Notes: generated from the letters alone by a model not told the origin. 64,000 nt of DNA from an uncultured Pelagibacteraceae bacterium (GCA_902571955.1 CACGDZ010000003.1:1-64000); one strand, 5' to 3'; counted from the stretch's first letter, positions 34,560 through 44,651 are shown. Translations and numbers: made by a program.

Positions 34560-34966
34560 TTTAAATTTTGTTTAATTTTTTCTTTAATATCGCCCATTGT
34601 TTTATTGTCAATATAAAGTAAGCCCGCAAGTCGTCTCATTAAATTAGTTTCGTATATATCAGCATCATTGTTTGAGTAAATGATGGACCATAAAGCCTCT
34701 ACGATTTTAATTTTGTCTTCTTCAGGTAAATTTTTTACTTCTCTAGTAAAATCTAAAATTTGATTTGAACTTTCTTCAATTATTTTTGCTTCTTCAACTG
34801 TTTTTGAAATATTTTTAACTTCTACACCAAGCTCTTGAAGTGTTTTTTTAATAATTTCTTCCTCTTTATCTGTAAAATTTTCATCTATTTTAGCAGCATG
34901 AATTAATAAAGCACAAACTTTGGTAATAAAATTTTTTTTTTTTATTTCTTCTTTTTTAAAAAACAT
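34556..34966 (-). CDS. TerB-like protein (COG4103 type)
   Basis: A 136-residue all-helical protein. The helix with [20 protein letters not shown] and the later [27 protein letters not shown] are the paired acidic motifs of TerB-type domains, which may bind metal. Despite the family name there is no tellurite cluster nearby; the function is unknown. It lies one base after the helicase gene and overlaps fdxA by 4 bp. Confidence 0.8.
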   Translation of the reverse strand: MFFKKEEIKKKNFITKVCALLIHAAKIDENFTDKEEEIIKKTLQELGVEVKNISKTVEEAKIIEESSNQILDFTREVKNLPEEDKIKIVEALWSIIYSNNDADIYETNLMRRLAGLLYIDNKTMGDIKEKIKQNLK

Positions 34967-34967
34967 T

Positions 34968-37448
34968 TTAACTTAAATTTAAATTCTTTAATATTTTAAA
35001 TGGATTTTCATTTGAGATCTTTTTTGTAGCAATTTTTTTAAATTTCTTAGTAGGATTATATTTAAAAAATGTTTCATTTTGTTTCTCAAATATTTTATAA
35101 TTCATTTTTTGAAGTAATTTTTTGAAGTTATCCTTACTACATCCTAAAAGATTTAACATTTCTGGAATTAATTTTATTTCAGAATTCTCTTTAGAACTAG
35201 AATTTATAATTAATACAAATAATCTCTCTAATATATCAATTCTAACGAAAAAATTATCAAATCTTTCAAATCCACACAAAAGCATAAAGTCTTTATTTTT
35301 TATTTTTATATCGTTTAAAAAATTCAAACCGAAGGTAGGTGGTTTTAAATTATAAAATTTTTGGTAAAAATTTTTCCACAATAATGTTCGTAAAGATACT
35401 GCCTCTGGCTTAATCAATTGATAAAGGAAAACATGGTATCTTCCAAACTTTACTCCCAAGTCTCTAAGAATTTTTCTCTCATTTTGTTCCAGGTTTTTTA
35501 AGTATTCAGAAACTTGGTCCCTTTTTAATACCCCATTATTTTCATATAGTTGGTATGCCAGTGCTTTAATTGATGAATTATTTTCCTTTATATTTTTTAA
35601 ATCAATTAAACTTTTTAGTACTTTATTTATTTTTGAATGTATCCATTTATTAATGTAATCGTTTAATTTGTGTCTAATGTTTTGTTCAATAATATCATCA
35701 ACAATTAAATCAAAATTAGGATTTAAATAGTCACTACCTGTTGTTAATTTGGCAATTGGGAAATCATTCCAGTAAATTTTAAAATCTTCATTCAAACTAA
35801 TTAATCCTGTATCAATTATTGATTGCACACGTTTTTCTAATTCTGGACCAATAGTTTGCCTTGCAGCTTTTTTTAATGACTTTATGTCAGTTTCTAAAGC
35901 ACCTTTTTTTAGATCTAGTTCTAATTTCAGTCCTTTAATCTTTCCGATAAATTGATCATCAATTTTAACGTCATTGTTTTGAAAAATTTCAGTCTTAAAT
36001 TCCATATCTTGTTTTAAACCTCTAGCGAGTACACTCGCTCTTTTGTCGATAAAAGTTTTAGTAAGTTCTTCATGTAATCTATCTGAAAGTCTATCTTCTA
36101 AGTGTTTAGTTTTTTCTATCCAATAACTTTGATTTTCTACCCAATTATTTTTATTTGAAACATATGACCAAGTTCTGACATTTGCAATTCTATTTGATAA
36201 AGAATCAACATTTCCATCTAATTTATCAAGTTTCATTAGCTGTAATCTCATATAATCTTCAGAAATAAGTCCTTTTTGGCTGGTTAAAAATTTAAATACA
36301 TTTCCAATAACCTCAAAATGATTTCCGTAAGTTTTTTTAACAAAATCAGGTATTTGGCAACACTCCCATAAAAGCATTAAAGTTTTCTCATCAAATTCTA
36401 TATTTAAAATTCTTTGATCTTTTAAAAAATATTTAAGTGCTTTCTCATCCTCACATTCATGAATTTTCCTTAGCCATTCCACTTGAGGTTTTTCCTCTAA
36501 ACTTTTAATTAAACTAATTGGATTATTGAAATTAAGATTTGAATTTCTCCAAAACAAAATTCTAATTTCTTCAAATTTATGATTTTCTAATAATTCTACC
36601 TCCTCTGGAGATATTTTTTTACAATCACCAGTAATACCGAAACTTCCATCGTTAAGGTATCTACCAGCCCTACCGGCTATTTGGCCTATTTCAGATAGAT
36701 TTAATCTTCTTAATTTTTTTCCATCAAATTTCTTAATATTTGAAAAATAAACAAAGTCTAAATCCATATTTATTCCCATTCCAATTGCATCTGTTGCAAC
36801 TAAGAAATCAACATCCCCAGATTGATATAGTTCAACTTGAGAATTCCTTGTTTTTGGACTTAGTGATCCCATTACAATAGCAGCACCACCCTTTTGTCTT
36901 CTTATTAACTCAGCAATGGCATAAACTTCCTCTGCTGAAAACGCAATGATTGCTGTTTTTCTATCAACTCTTGATATTTTTTTATGACCAGCGTAGGTAA
37001 GTTTAGAAAGTCTTTCTCTATTTATAAATTCAATATCTTCATCTAATTTTGAAATAATATTTTTAATGGTACTTGAACCCATCAGCATTGTAAGTTTTTC
37101 TCCCCTCATATTTAAAAGTCTATCAGTAAAAATATGACCTCTTTCATGATCAGAGCACATTTGAATCTCGTCTATGCCTACAAATTCTAAATGTTTGTCA
37201 ATTGGCATAGACTCAACTGTGCATAAAAAATATTTAGCGTTAGATGGAATTATTTTTTCTTCTCCAGTTATAAGTGCAACTTTATCTAAACTAATTTTTT
37301 TTATTACTTTGTCATATACTTCTCTTGCAAGTAATCTAAGAGGAAATCCAATCATACCACTCTCAAAAGAAAGCATAGTTTCGATAGCAAGATGGGTTTT
37401 GCCTGTGTTGGTAGGACCCAGAACAGCTGTAATTTTATTTTTACTCAT
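34968..37448 (-). CDS. Suv3-like RNA/DNA helicase
   Basis: An 826-residue superfamily 2 helicase. Walker A GPTNTGKTH (residues 11-19), a DEIQ box, GSSTIK as motif III and QIAGRAGR as motif VI are visible; the middle region with FWRNSNLNFNNP resembles the Suv3 C-terminal domain. Alphaproteobacterial relatives are the presumed source of mitochondrial SUV3, which works with PNPase in RNA turnover. Whether it does so here is an inference. It leads the minus-strand run helicase-TerB-fdxA-carD. Confidence 0.88.
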   Translation of the reverse strand: MSKNKITAVLGPTNTGKTHLAIETMLSFESGMIGFPLRLLAREVYDKVIKKISLDKVALITGEEKIIPSNAKYFLCTVESMPIDKHLEFVGIDEIQMCSDHERGHIFTDRLLNMRGEKLTMLMGSSTIKNIISKLDEDIEFINRERLSKLTYAGHKKISRVDRKTAIIAFSAEEVYAIAELIRRQKGGAAIVMGSLSPKTRNSQVELYQSGDVDFLVATDAIGMGINMDLDFVYFSNIKKFDGKKLRRLNLSEIGQIAGRAGRYLNDGSFGITGDCKKISPEEVELLENHKFEEIRILFWRNSNLNFNNPISLIKSLEEKPQVEWLRKIHECEDEKALKYFLKDQRILNIEFDEKTLMLLWECCQIPDFVKKTYGNHFEVIGNVFKFLTSQKGLISEDYMRLQLMKLDKLDGNVDSLSNRIANVRTWSYVSNKNNWVENQSYWIEKTKHLEDRLSDRLHEELTKTFIDKRASVLARGLKQDMEFKTEIFQNNDVKIDDQFIGKIKGLKLELDLKKGALETDIKSLKKAARQTIGPELEKRVQSIIDTGLISLNEDFKIYWNDFPIAKLTTGSDYLNPNFDLIVDDIIEQNIRHKLNDYINKWIHSKINKVLKSLIDLKNIKENNSSIKALAYQLYENNGVLKRDQVSEYLKNLEQNERKILRDLGVKFGRYHVFLYQLIKPEAVSLRTLLWKNFYQKFYNLKPPTFGLNFLNDIKIKNKDFMLLCGFERFDNFFVRIDILERLFVLIINSSSKENSEIKLIPEMLNLLGCSKDNFKKLLQKMNYKIFEKQNETFFKYNPTKKFKKIATKKISNENPFKILKNLNLS

Positions 37449-37621
37449 TTCTATCTTTTGTGCTTCTTTTTTTTTACCTACCAGATATTGTTACTGCTAA
37501 AGAACAAAAATAGACTAAAACATGACCGAATCGGAAGATAAAAAGTTCTCATTTTCTTTTAAATGTTAGTGAGATTATCATAAATAAGATTAATTCTATA
37601 ACAGTAATTTAATTTAATAAA

Positions 37622-39583
37622 ATGAGTAAAAAACTTTGGCAAGCTTCTTTAATTGTAAAAAAAAATTCAAATTTATTTGCTTTTGAAAATTATATTTCAA
37701 AAAAATTAAAAATAAAATTTAATAGAAATTATAAAAAATTATTAAATTGGAGTATTAAAAATTCTCCTGAATTTTGGAGTAGATTTTGGGATTTTAGCAA
37801 AATTAAGGGAATTAAAAGTAAAAAAAAATTAAGAAAATCTAAGATTTTTTATAAAAATTTATTTTTACCGGGTAGCAGTGTCAATTTTGGTGAAAATTTA
37901 TTATCAAAAAATAATAAAGAGAAAGCAGTGACGTTTATTAGTGAAAATGGATTTAGAAAAGAAAGATCATGGAGAGAATTAAATTTAAATACTCATAAAA
38001 TTGCAAAATTTTTAAAAAAAATAAATATTAAAAAAGGAGATAGAGTGGCAGCCTATATGCCTAATACTATTGAAACTGTTGAAGCATTCATTGCCACAAC
38101 TTCTTTGGGGGGTATTTGGTCTTCTTGTAGTCCTGATTTTGGCTCTAAAGGTGTTGTAGAAAGATTTTCTCAAATTAATCCCAAAGTTTTATTCATAACA
38201 GATCAGTATTTTTACAATGGAAAAAAAATAAATATTTTAAAAAGACTTCCAGAGATTTTAAAATTTATTCCATCAATTAAAAATGTTGTAATTTGTAACT
38301 ACCCTGGAAAAAAGTTTATTAAAAATAAATTTAAATTTAAAAAAATTAATATTTTTAAATGGAATAAATTAATGCTAACTAATGCCGAAAAAATTAATTT
38401 TAAAAGGTTTAATTTTGAAACAGAGTTAGCAATATTATATTCAAGTGGAACCACTGGAAAACCTAAATGTATTTGCCATAGATCCGGTGGTGTTTTAATT
38501 CAGCATATGAAGGAACATCAATTACACTGTAATATTAAAGAAAATGATAACGTTTTTTATTTTACAACATGTGGATGGATGATGTGGAATTGGTTAGTTA
38601 GTTCATTAGCCTCTAGGGCATCTATTGTTTTATTTGATGGATCGCCAATGTTTAAATCATCTGATTTGCTTTTGAAAATAGCACAAAGAGAAAAAATAAC
38701 TTTATTCGGAATTAGTGCAAAGTATGTAGATGCTTTAAGAAAGTTTAAACCAAAATTAAAATATAAATTCAAACTAAATAAATTAAGAACAATTTGTTCA
38801 ACTGGTTCACCTCTTTCAGAGGAGAGTTTTAAATATGTTTATAATCATATAAAAAAAAATGTACATTTATCGTCTATTTCTGGTGGTACTGATATTGTGT
38901 CATGCTTCGTATTAGGAAATTTATATCAGCCAGTGCACATAGGAGAAATACAGAACAAAGGGTTGGCTTTAGATGTAGATGTTCTAAGTGATAAAGGCAA
39001 GTCTTTAAAAAATATCAAAGGAGAACTTGTTTGTAAAAATCCATTTCCATCCATGCCATTAAAATTTTGGAATGATAAAAATGATGTTAAATTTAAGAAT
39101 GCTTATTTCAATAAATTTAAAAATATCTGGCATCATGGAGATTATGCAGAGATAAAGAAAACTGGTGGATTTATTATCCATGGAAGATCAGACACTACTT
39201 TAAACCCTGGAGGTGTTCGACTTGGAACTGCAGAGATATATTCAGAGGTTGAGAAGTTTAGAGAAATAAAAGAATCTATAGTTGTAGGACAATCTTGGGA
39301 TAATGATGTTAGAATACTTTTATTTGTTGTAATGAGTAAAAATTTTATATTAACAACAAAATTAATTAAGAAAATAAAATTACAAATAAAAAAAAATTCC
39401 TCTCCTAGACATGTTCCTAATAAAATTATTGTTGTTAAGGATATTCCTCGAACAAAAAGTGGTAAAATAGTAGAACTTGCGGTTAAAAGTAAGATAGAAG
39501 GAAATGAAATTAAAAATTTTGAAGCTTTATCAAATCCTGAGGCTCTCGAACAATATAGTAATTTAAAAGAGTTAAATATCTAA
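37622..39583 (+). CDS. Acetoacetyl-CoA synthetase
   Basis: Activates acetoacetate with ATP and CoA. The 653 residues show an N-terminal ACS-type domain ending in PGSSVNFGENLL, the AMP loop LYSSGTTGKPKCICH, CGWMMWNWLVSSL, SGGTDIVSCFVLGN and the C-terminal lysine in RTKSGKIVELAVK. SGGTDI and GWMMWNW are marks of acetoacetate-CoA ligase rather than acetyl-CoA synthetase. A thiolase gene follows at 40310, consistent with use of acetoacetate to form acetyl-CoA. Confidence 0.9.
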   Translation: MSKKLWQASLIVKKNSNLFAFENYISKKLKIKFNRNYKKLLNWSIKNSPEFWSRFWDFSKIKGIKSKKKLRKSKIFYKNLFLPGSSVNFGENLLSKNNKEKAVTFISENGFRKERSWRELNLNTHKIAKFLKKINIKKGDRVAAYMPNTIETVEAFIATTSLGGIWSSCSPDFGSKGVVERFSQINPKVLFITDQYFYNGKKINILKRLPEILKFIPSIKNVVICNYPGKKFIKNKFKFKKINIFKWNKLMLTNAEKINFKRFNFETELAILYSSGTTGKPKCICHRSGGVLIQHMKEHQLHCNIKENDNVFYFTTCGWMMWNWLVSSLASRASIVLFDGSPMFKSSDLLLKIAQREKITLFGISAKYVDALRKFKPKLKYKFKLNKLRTICSTGSPLSEESFKYVYNHIKKNVHLSSISGGTDIVSCFVLGNLYQPVHIGEIQNKGLALDVDVLSDKGKSLKNIKGELVCKNPFPSMPLKFWNDKNDVKFKNAYFNKFKNIWHHGDYAEIKKTGGFIIHGRSDTTLNPGGVRLGTAEIYSEVEKFREIKESIVVGQSWDNDVRILLFVVMSKNFILTTKLIKKIKLQIKKNSSPRHVPNKIIVVKDIPRTKSGKIVELAVKSKIEGNEIKNFEALSNPEALEQYSNLKELNI

Positions 39584-39614
39584 TTATTAATTTTAAAAAT
39601 CAATATTCAAAAAA

Positions 39615-40040
39615 TTAACCACCAGGCCCCAAATTTGAAGGTTTTATTTTTATAATTTTCCATACACCAGAGGCAGAAGTTATGATTTTATCATTACATT
39701 TTAGTTCACAAAATAAGAAGACAAGCGTATTTGTTTTTTTTAAAATCTTTGTATGACCAATAATTTCGTCTCCAACTTTTGAAGCACCTATAAATTTTAT
39801 ATCTAAAGAAATGGTTACACATGGTGCATTTCCAGCTGCTCTATGTGCGGCTGTTCCTGCTCCTGCATCTATTAATGCAGACAAGTAGCCTCCGTGAGTA
39901 ATTCCAGCAGCATTTAAATGATTTTCGTTAACTATAGACTTAAATTCGTATTCATCTTCTGAAATAGATCTAAATAAAACACCACCATTGTGTTTCATAA
40001 ATCCAGGTTTAATACTGATTTGCTCAAATTTATTGCTCAT
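39615..40040 (-). CDS. PaaI-family hot-dog thioesterase
   Basis: A 141-residue acyl-CoA thioesterase. AAGITHGGYLSALIDAGAGTAAHRA contains the conserved HGG and the catalytic Asp region, and VTISLDIKFIGAS continues the hot-dog strand. The substrate could be a phenylacetyl- or medium acyl-CoA; position between acetoacetyl-CoA synthetase and thiolase hints at acyl-CoA metabolism. Confidence 0.85.
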   Translation of the reverse strand: MSNKFEQISIKPGFMKHNGGVLFRSISEDEYEFKSIVNENHLNAAGITHGGYLSALIDAGAGTAAHRAAGNAPCVTISLDIKFIGASKVGDEIIGHTKILKKTNTLVFLFCELKCNDKIITSASGVWKIIKIKPSNLGPGG

Positions 40041-40046
40041 AATTTT

Positions 40047-40145
40047 TTATAATACAAAAGTTAAGATTAATAAAATAATTAAAATAATTATAAAAAAATA
40101 AATTACTGATTTTTGTAAAGATGCTTTTAAAAGCCAATCAAACAT
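40047..40145 (-). CDS. Tiny single-span membrane protein after tRNA-Arg
   Basis: A 32-residue ORF, MFDWLLKASLQKSVIY, then a hydrophobic stretch of Ile/Leu to the end. AAGGA stands 7 bases before the ATG and begins just after the tRNA CCA end. The frame is open further upstream but only through the tRNA, so that part is not coding. It could be a real small membrane protein co-transcribed with the tRNA; evidence is the ribosome site and clean membrane-helix pattern only. Confidence 0.45.
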   Translation of the reverse strand: MFDWLLKASLQKSVIYFFIIILIILLILTFVL

Positions 40146-40159
40146 TTCCATTTCCTTTT

Positions 40160-40236
40160 TGGTGGACCGCCCAGAACTCGAATCTGGAATCTCCCGGTTC
40201 GTAGCCGAGCGCCTTATCCAATTTGGCCAGCGGTCC
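40160..40236 (-). tRNA. tRNA-Arg (ACG)
   Basis: A 77-nt tRNA with encoded CCA. Acceptor GGACCGC pairs with GCGGTCC; the anticodon stem CTCGG/CCGGG (one G-U) encloses CTACGAA, anticodon ACG, which as inosine-34 reads CGU, CGC and CGA; the T arm is CCAGA/TCTGG around TTCGAGT. It lies 73 bp from the divergent thiolase start. Confidence 0.94.
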
Positions 40237-40309
40237 TCTAAAACAATATATTCCATATATCAAAGTTTTTGATGTAATTTAACTTATAAAATATTAAGTT
40301 AATTACTTT

Positions 40310-41497
40310 ATGAGCAAAAAACCTAACGATGTTGTGATTACGTCTGCGCTAAGAACCCCAATAGGAAGATATAAAGGTTCATTAAAAAACCTTAGTGCAT
40401 CAAAATTAGGATCAATAGTAATCAAAGAGGTAATTTATAAATCAAAATTAGCTGTAGAGGAGATTGATGAAGTAATCATGGGGCATGTCTTAACTTCTGG
40501 ACTCGGTCAAAATCCTGCTAGACAAGCCTCCATTGGAGCTGGAGTACCAGTTTCAAAACCTGCTCATATTGTCAACCAGGTTTGTGGATCCGGATTAAGA
40601 TCTGTTGTTTCTGGGTACCAATCAATCAGCTTAGGAGAAAATCAAATTGTTGTTTCAGGTGGTCAAGAAAATATGTCTAGAGCAACTCATGCAATTTATT
40701 ATAGAGAAGATAAAAAATTTTCTGAAAAAAAATTAGTAGATACAATGATAAAAGACGGTCTATTAGACTCATTTAATAATTATCATATGGGTGTTACAGC
40801 TGAAAACGTTGCTGATAAATATAAAATTTCAAGAGATGAACAAGATAATTTTTCTTTAAATTCCCAAAAAAAAACTGAAAAAGCTTATAGAGAAAATAAA
40901 TTTAAGAATGAATTAATTAAATTACAAATTCAAGATGGAAATAAAAAATTTATTTTTGAAAAAGATGAGCATCCAAGGGAAAATTTAAACATTGACGATT
41001 TAAAAAAATTAAAAACAGTTTTTAAAGAAAATGGAACCGTGACACCTGGTAATTCCTCTGGAATAAATGATGGCGCAGCTGCTTTGGTGTTAATGTCTAG
41101 AGAAGAGGCTGATAAAAAATCTTTAGAGCCATTAGTTAAAATTGTTTCTTGGGCAAACTGTGGTGTTGATCCTTCATTAATGGGGCTTGGACCTATACCT
41201 TCAATTAAAAAAGCTTTGTCTAATGCTAAATGGAAATTAGATGAGGTCGATTTGTTTGAAATTAATGAGGCGTTTGCGGCTCAAAGCATTGCAGTAATTA
41301 AAGAATTAAAAATTCCAGAACAAAAAGTTAATGTTAATGGAGGGGCAATTGCCTTGGGTCATCCTATTGGTGCTTCTGGATCAAGAATTTTGGTCACACT
41401 TATTCATGAAATGATACAGCAAGATAAAAGAAAAGGTTGTGCGGCACTCTGTATAGGTGGTGGTATGGGAATAGCCATGTGTATCGAGAGAAGCTAA
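40310..41497 (+). CDS. Acetyl-CoA C-acetyltransferase (thiolase)
   Basis: Interconverts two acetyl-CoA and acetoacetyl-CoA. The 395-residue protein has the acyl-accepting Cys in NQVCGSGLRS, His in GGAIALGHPIGASG and the second Cys in CIGGGMGIAMCIE. Two genes away lie acetoacetyl-CoA synthetase and a thioesterase, making a ketone/short-chain acyl-CoA group. Biosynthetic (PhaA/AtoB) type is suggested by length and motifs; no polyhydroxybutyrate synthase is present in the window. Confidence 0.93.
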   Translation: MSKKPNDVVITSALRTPIGRYKGSLKNLSASKLGSIVIKEVIYKSKLAVEEIDEVIMGHVLTSGLGQNPARQASIGAGVPVSKPAHIVNQVCGSGLRSVVSGYQSISLGENQIVVSGGQENMSRATHAIYYREDKKFSEKKLVDTMIKDGLLDSFNNYHMGVTAENVADKYKISRDEQDNFSLNSQKKTEKAYRENKFKNELIKLQIQDGNKKFIFEKDEHPRENLNIDDLKKLKTVFKENGTVTPGNSSGINDGAAALVLMSREEADKKSLEPLVKIVSWANCGVDPSLMGLGPIPSIKKALSNAKWKLDEVDLFEINEAFAAQSIAVIKELKIPEQKVNVNGGAIALGHPIGASGSRILVTLIHEMIQQDKRKGCAALCIGGGMGIAMCIERS

Positions 41498-41627
41498 AAA
41501 AGCTTAAGTTTTATTTACTTTTTTATTTTTTGCACAATAAAAATACAAGATTAACGAAAAAAACCTTATTAATGTGATAAAATAGAATCCAATAATATTT
41601 TTTTGGGTATATAAAACCTTTTAAATA

Positions 41628-44600
41628 ATGAGCGAAAAATTACTTGTTCCTGACATTGGTGACTTTGAAAATGTTGAAGTTATAGAGATACTTGTAAAGT
41701 CTGGTGATCAAATTAAAGAAAATGATCCAATAGTCACAATTGAAAGTGACAAATCAAGCGTTGAAATACCTTCTACTATTACAGGGAAAGTAGATAGTGT
41801 AGCAGTCAAAGTTGGTGATAAAGTTTCCAAGGGAGATCTATTGCTTAATATATCGTCATCAAAAACATCATCAGAAAGTAATCTACCTAAAGATACAGAA
41901 AATATAATTAAACAAGCTGAAGAAGCAATGGCTGAAAAAAAAGTTATTACTGAACCAGTATTAGAGAAAAAACAATCTACAATTCAAGTTGTTAATGGTT
42001 CTGATGTTGATCCACTTGAAACTCAAGATTGGTTGGAATCTTTATCTGCAGTAATTTCTAAAGATGGAAACCACAGAGCCCATTTTTTAATAAAAGAATT
42101 AATTAATAAAGCTTATCGTGAGGGAGCAAATATTCCTTATACTCAAAATACACCATACATTAATACAATCCCTCCTGAGGCTGAAGTAAAATCTAACGGT
42201 GATCAAAATATCGAAAGAAGAATTAGATCGTTAATTAGATGGAATGCGGCTGCAATGGTAGTACGAGCAAATAAAAAATATCCTGAGCTTGGTGGACACA
42301 TTGGTACATTTGCATCTGCCGCAACATTATACGATGTAGGTATGAACCATTTTTGGAGAGCAAAAAATAACAAGTTTGGTGGAGATTTGATTTATTTCCA
42401 AGGTCATAGTGCTCCCGGCATGTATGCAAGAGCTTTTTTAGAAGGTAGATTAAATGAAAAACAATTAGATAGTTTCAGACAGGAGGTAAAACCTGGTGGT
42501 CTATCGTCATATCCACATCCATGGCTAATGCCAAATTTTTGGCAGTTCCCTACTGTATCAATGGGGTTAGGCCCTATGCTTGCTATTTATCAAGCTAGAT
42601 ACATGAAATATTTAATCAACAGAGGTTTAATTAAAGATGAAGGAAGAAAGGTGTGGGCTTTTTTAGGCGATGGGGAGATGGATGAGCCTGAGTCAATGGG
42701 AGCTATTGGATTAGCTGCTAGAGAAAATTTAGATAATTTAATATTTGTAATTAATTGTAATCTTCAAAGATTAGATGGTCCAGTTAGAGGTAATGGTAAA
42801 ATTATTCAAGAGCTCGAAGGAAGTTTTAGAGGATCAGGCTGGAATGTAATAAAAGTTATTTGGGGATCATATTGGGACTCATTAATAGCAAATGATAAAA
42901 CTGGTCATTTAGTTAAAGCCATGAATGAGACAGTTGATGGTGAATACCAAGCAATGAAAGCAAGAGATGGTGCTTATGTTAGAGAAAAATTTTTTGGAAA
43001 ATATCCAGAAACACTTCAATTAGTATCAAGTATGTCAGATACAGATATTTGGAGACTTAATAGAGGTGGACACGATCCACATAAAGTTTTTGCTGCTTAT
43101 GATAAAGCAACTAAACATCAAGGAACTCCAACAGTAATTATTGCAAAAACAATTAAAGGTTATGGTATGGGAAAGTCTGGTGAAAGTGTGAATACTACAC
43201 ACCAAACTAAAAAATTAGATGTTGATGATTTAATGTATTACAGAGATCGATTTGACGTTCCCTTAACAGACGAACAGGTAAGAAATATTGAATACTTTAG
43301 GCCTGACGAGAAATCTTTAGAAATTAAATACATTAAAGAACGAAGAATTAAATTAGGTGGATATTTACCTGAACGTTCAACTTTTGCTAAACCAATCAAA
43401 GCACCTTCAAAAGATATTTTCGATTTCATGAAAGTATCGACTGGCGAAAAAGAAATGTCTACGACTATGGCCTTGGTAAGAATGTTGACAAATTTATTAA
43501 GAGATAAAAATATTTCTCCTAGACTAGTTCCTATTATTCCTGACGAAGCAAGAACATTTGGTATGGAAGGATTTTTTCAAAAAATTGGAATTTATGCACA
43601 TGAGGGACAAAAATATGAACCTGAGGATTCAGCTCAATTAAGTTCTTACAGAGAGGATAAAAGTGGTCAAGTTTTAGAGGAAGGTATCAATGAAGCTGGT
43701 GCCATGTCTTCATGGATTGCTGCTGCCACCGCATATACTAATCATGATATTGAAATGATCCCTATTTATATATTTTATTCAATGTTTGGATTTCAAAGAG
43801 TAGGAGACTTAGCTTGGGCAGCTGGAGACAGTCAGGCTAGAGGATTTTTGATTGGTGCAACAGCTGGAAGGACAACACTAGCTGGAGAAGGATTACAACA
43901 CCAGGATGGACATAGTCATTTAATTGCATCGACAATTCCAAATTGTGTTACTTACGATCCTACATTTCATTATGAATTAGCTGTCATTTTTAGAGAAGGT
44001 TTAAGGAGAATGCATGAGAAAAATGAGAATGTTTTTTATTATATTACAACAATGAACGAAAATTATTCTCACCCAGAAATGCCAAAGGATAAAAATTGTG
44101 AAGATGGTATTTTAAAAGGTATGTATAAAATAAAAGAATTTAACAAATACAAAAAGACTAAAATTCAACTTTTAGGCTCAGGAACAATATTGAGAGAAAT
44201 GATGTCAGCTGCAGAGATTTTACAAAATGATTATCAAATTGATAGTGAGATATGGAGTGTAACTAGTTTTAATGAATTACGAAAAGATGGAATGGAAGTA
44301 GAAAGATACAATCTTTTAAACCCCGATAAAGAACCTAAAAAATCTTATGTTGAGCAATGTTTAGGTCAAACAGAGGGTCCAATTATGGCTGCATCTGATT
44401 ATATGAGAATGAATTCAGATCAAATTAGACCTTATATTAATAAAAGCTTTTATTCATTAGGAGCAGATGGTTTTGGAAGAAGTGATACAAGAAAAAATTT
44501 AAGAAAATTTTTTGAGGTAGATAAAGAACATTTGGTTGCTTATGGTTTAAGTATTTTAGCAAAAGAACAGCTTATTACTTCCAAACATGCAAAAGATGCA

Positions 44601-44651
44601 ATGAAGAAGTATAATATTGATACTAACAAACCAATGCCAACAAAATTATAA
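41628..44651 (+). CDS. aceE: Pyruvate dehydrogenase E1 (homodimeric) with N-terminal lipoyl domain
   Basis: Thiamine-dependent decarboxylation of pyruvate in the PDH complex. At 1007 residues it is longer than the usual ~890: residues 1-75 form a complete lipoyl domain with the modifiable Lys-42 in ESDKSSVE, then a linker (about 76-125), then the E1 core with LGDGEMDEPES and a downstream NCNLQRLDG as the thiamine-binding motif. The lipoyl domain closely resembles that of the following AceF. Its stop overlaps the aceF start by one base. No E3 (lpd) gene is in the window. Confidence 0.95.
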   Translation: MSEKLLVPDIGDFENVEVIEILVKSGDQIKENDPIVTIESDKSSVEIPSTITGKVDSVAVKVGDKVSKGDLLLNISSSKTSSESNLPKDTENIIKQAEEAMAEKKVITEPVLEKKQSTIQVVNGSDVDPLETQDWLESLSAVISKDGNHRAHFLIKELINKAYREGANIPYTQNTPYINTIPPEAEVKSNGDQNIERRIRSLIRWNAAAMVVRANKKYPELGGHIGTFASAATLYDVGMNHFWRAKNNKFGGDLIYFQGHSAPGMYARAFLEGRLNEKQLDSFRQEVKPGGLSSYPHPWLMPNFWQFPTVSMGLGPMLAIYQARYMKYLINRGLIKDEGRKVWAFLGDGEMDEPESMGAIGLAARENLDNLIFVINCNLQRLDGPVRGNGKIIQELEGSFRGSGWNVIKVIWGSYWDSLIANDKTGHLVKAMNETVDGEYQAMKARDGAYVREKFFGKYPETLQLVSSMSDTDIWRLNRGGHDPHKVFAAYDKATKHQGTPTVIIAKTIKGYGMGKSGESVNTTHQTKKLDVDDLMYYRDRFDVPLTDEQVRNIEYFRPDEKSLEIKYIKERRIKLGGYLPERSTFAKPIKAPSKDIFDFMKVSTGEKEMSTTMALVRMLTNLLRDKNISPRLVPIIPDEARTFGMEGFFQKIGIYAHEGQKYEPEDSAQLSSYREDKSGQVLEEGINEAGAMSSWIAAATAYTNHDIEMIPIYIFYSMFGFQRVGDLAWAAGDSQARGFLIGATAGRTTLAGEGLQHQDGHSHLIASTIPNCVTYDPTFHYELAVIFREGLRRMHEKNENVFYYITTMNENYSHPEMPKDKNCEDGILKGMYKIKEFNKYKKTKIQLLGSGTILREMMSAAEILQNDYQIDSEIWSVTSFNELRKDGMEVERYNLLNPDKEPKKSYVEQCLGQTEGPIMAASDYMRMNSDQIRPYINKSFYSLGADGFGRSDTRKNLRKFFEVDKEHLVAYGLSILAKEQLITSKHAKDAMKKYNIDTNKPMPTKL

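Noticed and set aside
34556..34966. Tellurite resistance locus
   Set aside because: Only a lone TerB-like domain is present; no terA, terC, terD or terE neighbours.
40146..40256. N-terminal extension of the small ORF upstream of 40145 on the minus strand
   Set aside because: It runs through the whole tRNA-Arg gene; only the part behind the tRNA with its own ribosome site is kept.
41498..41627. Terminator after the thiolase gene
   Set aside because: AAGCT/AGCTT forms only a 5-bp weak stem with a short broken T run, too weak to call.
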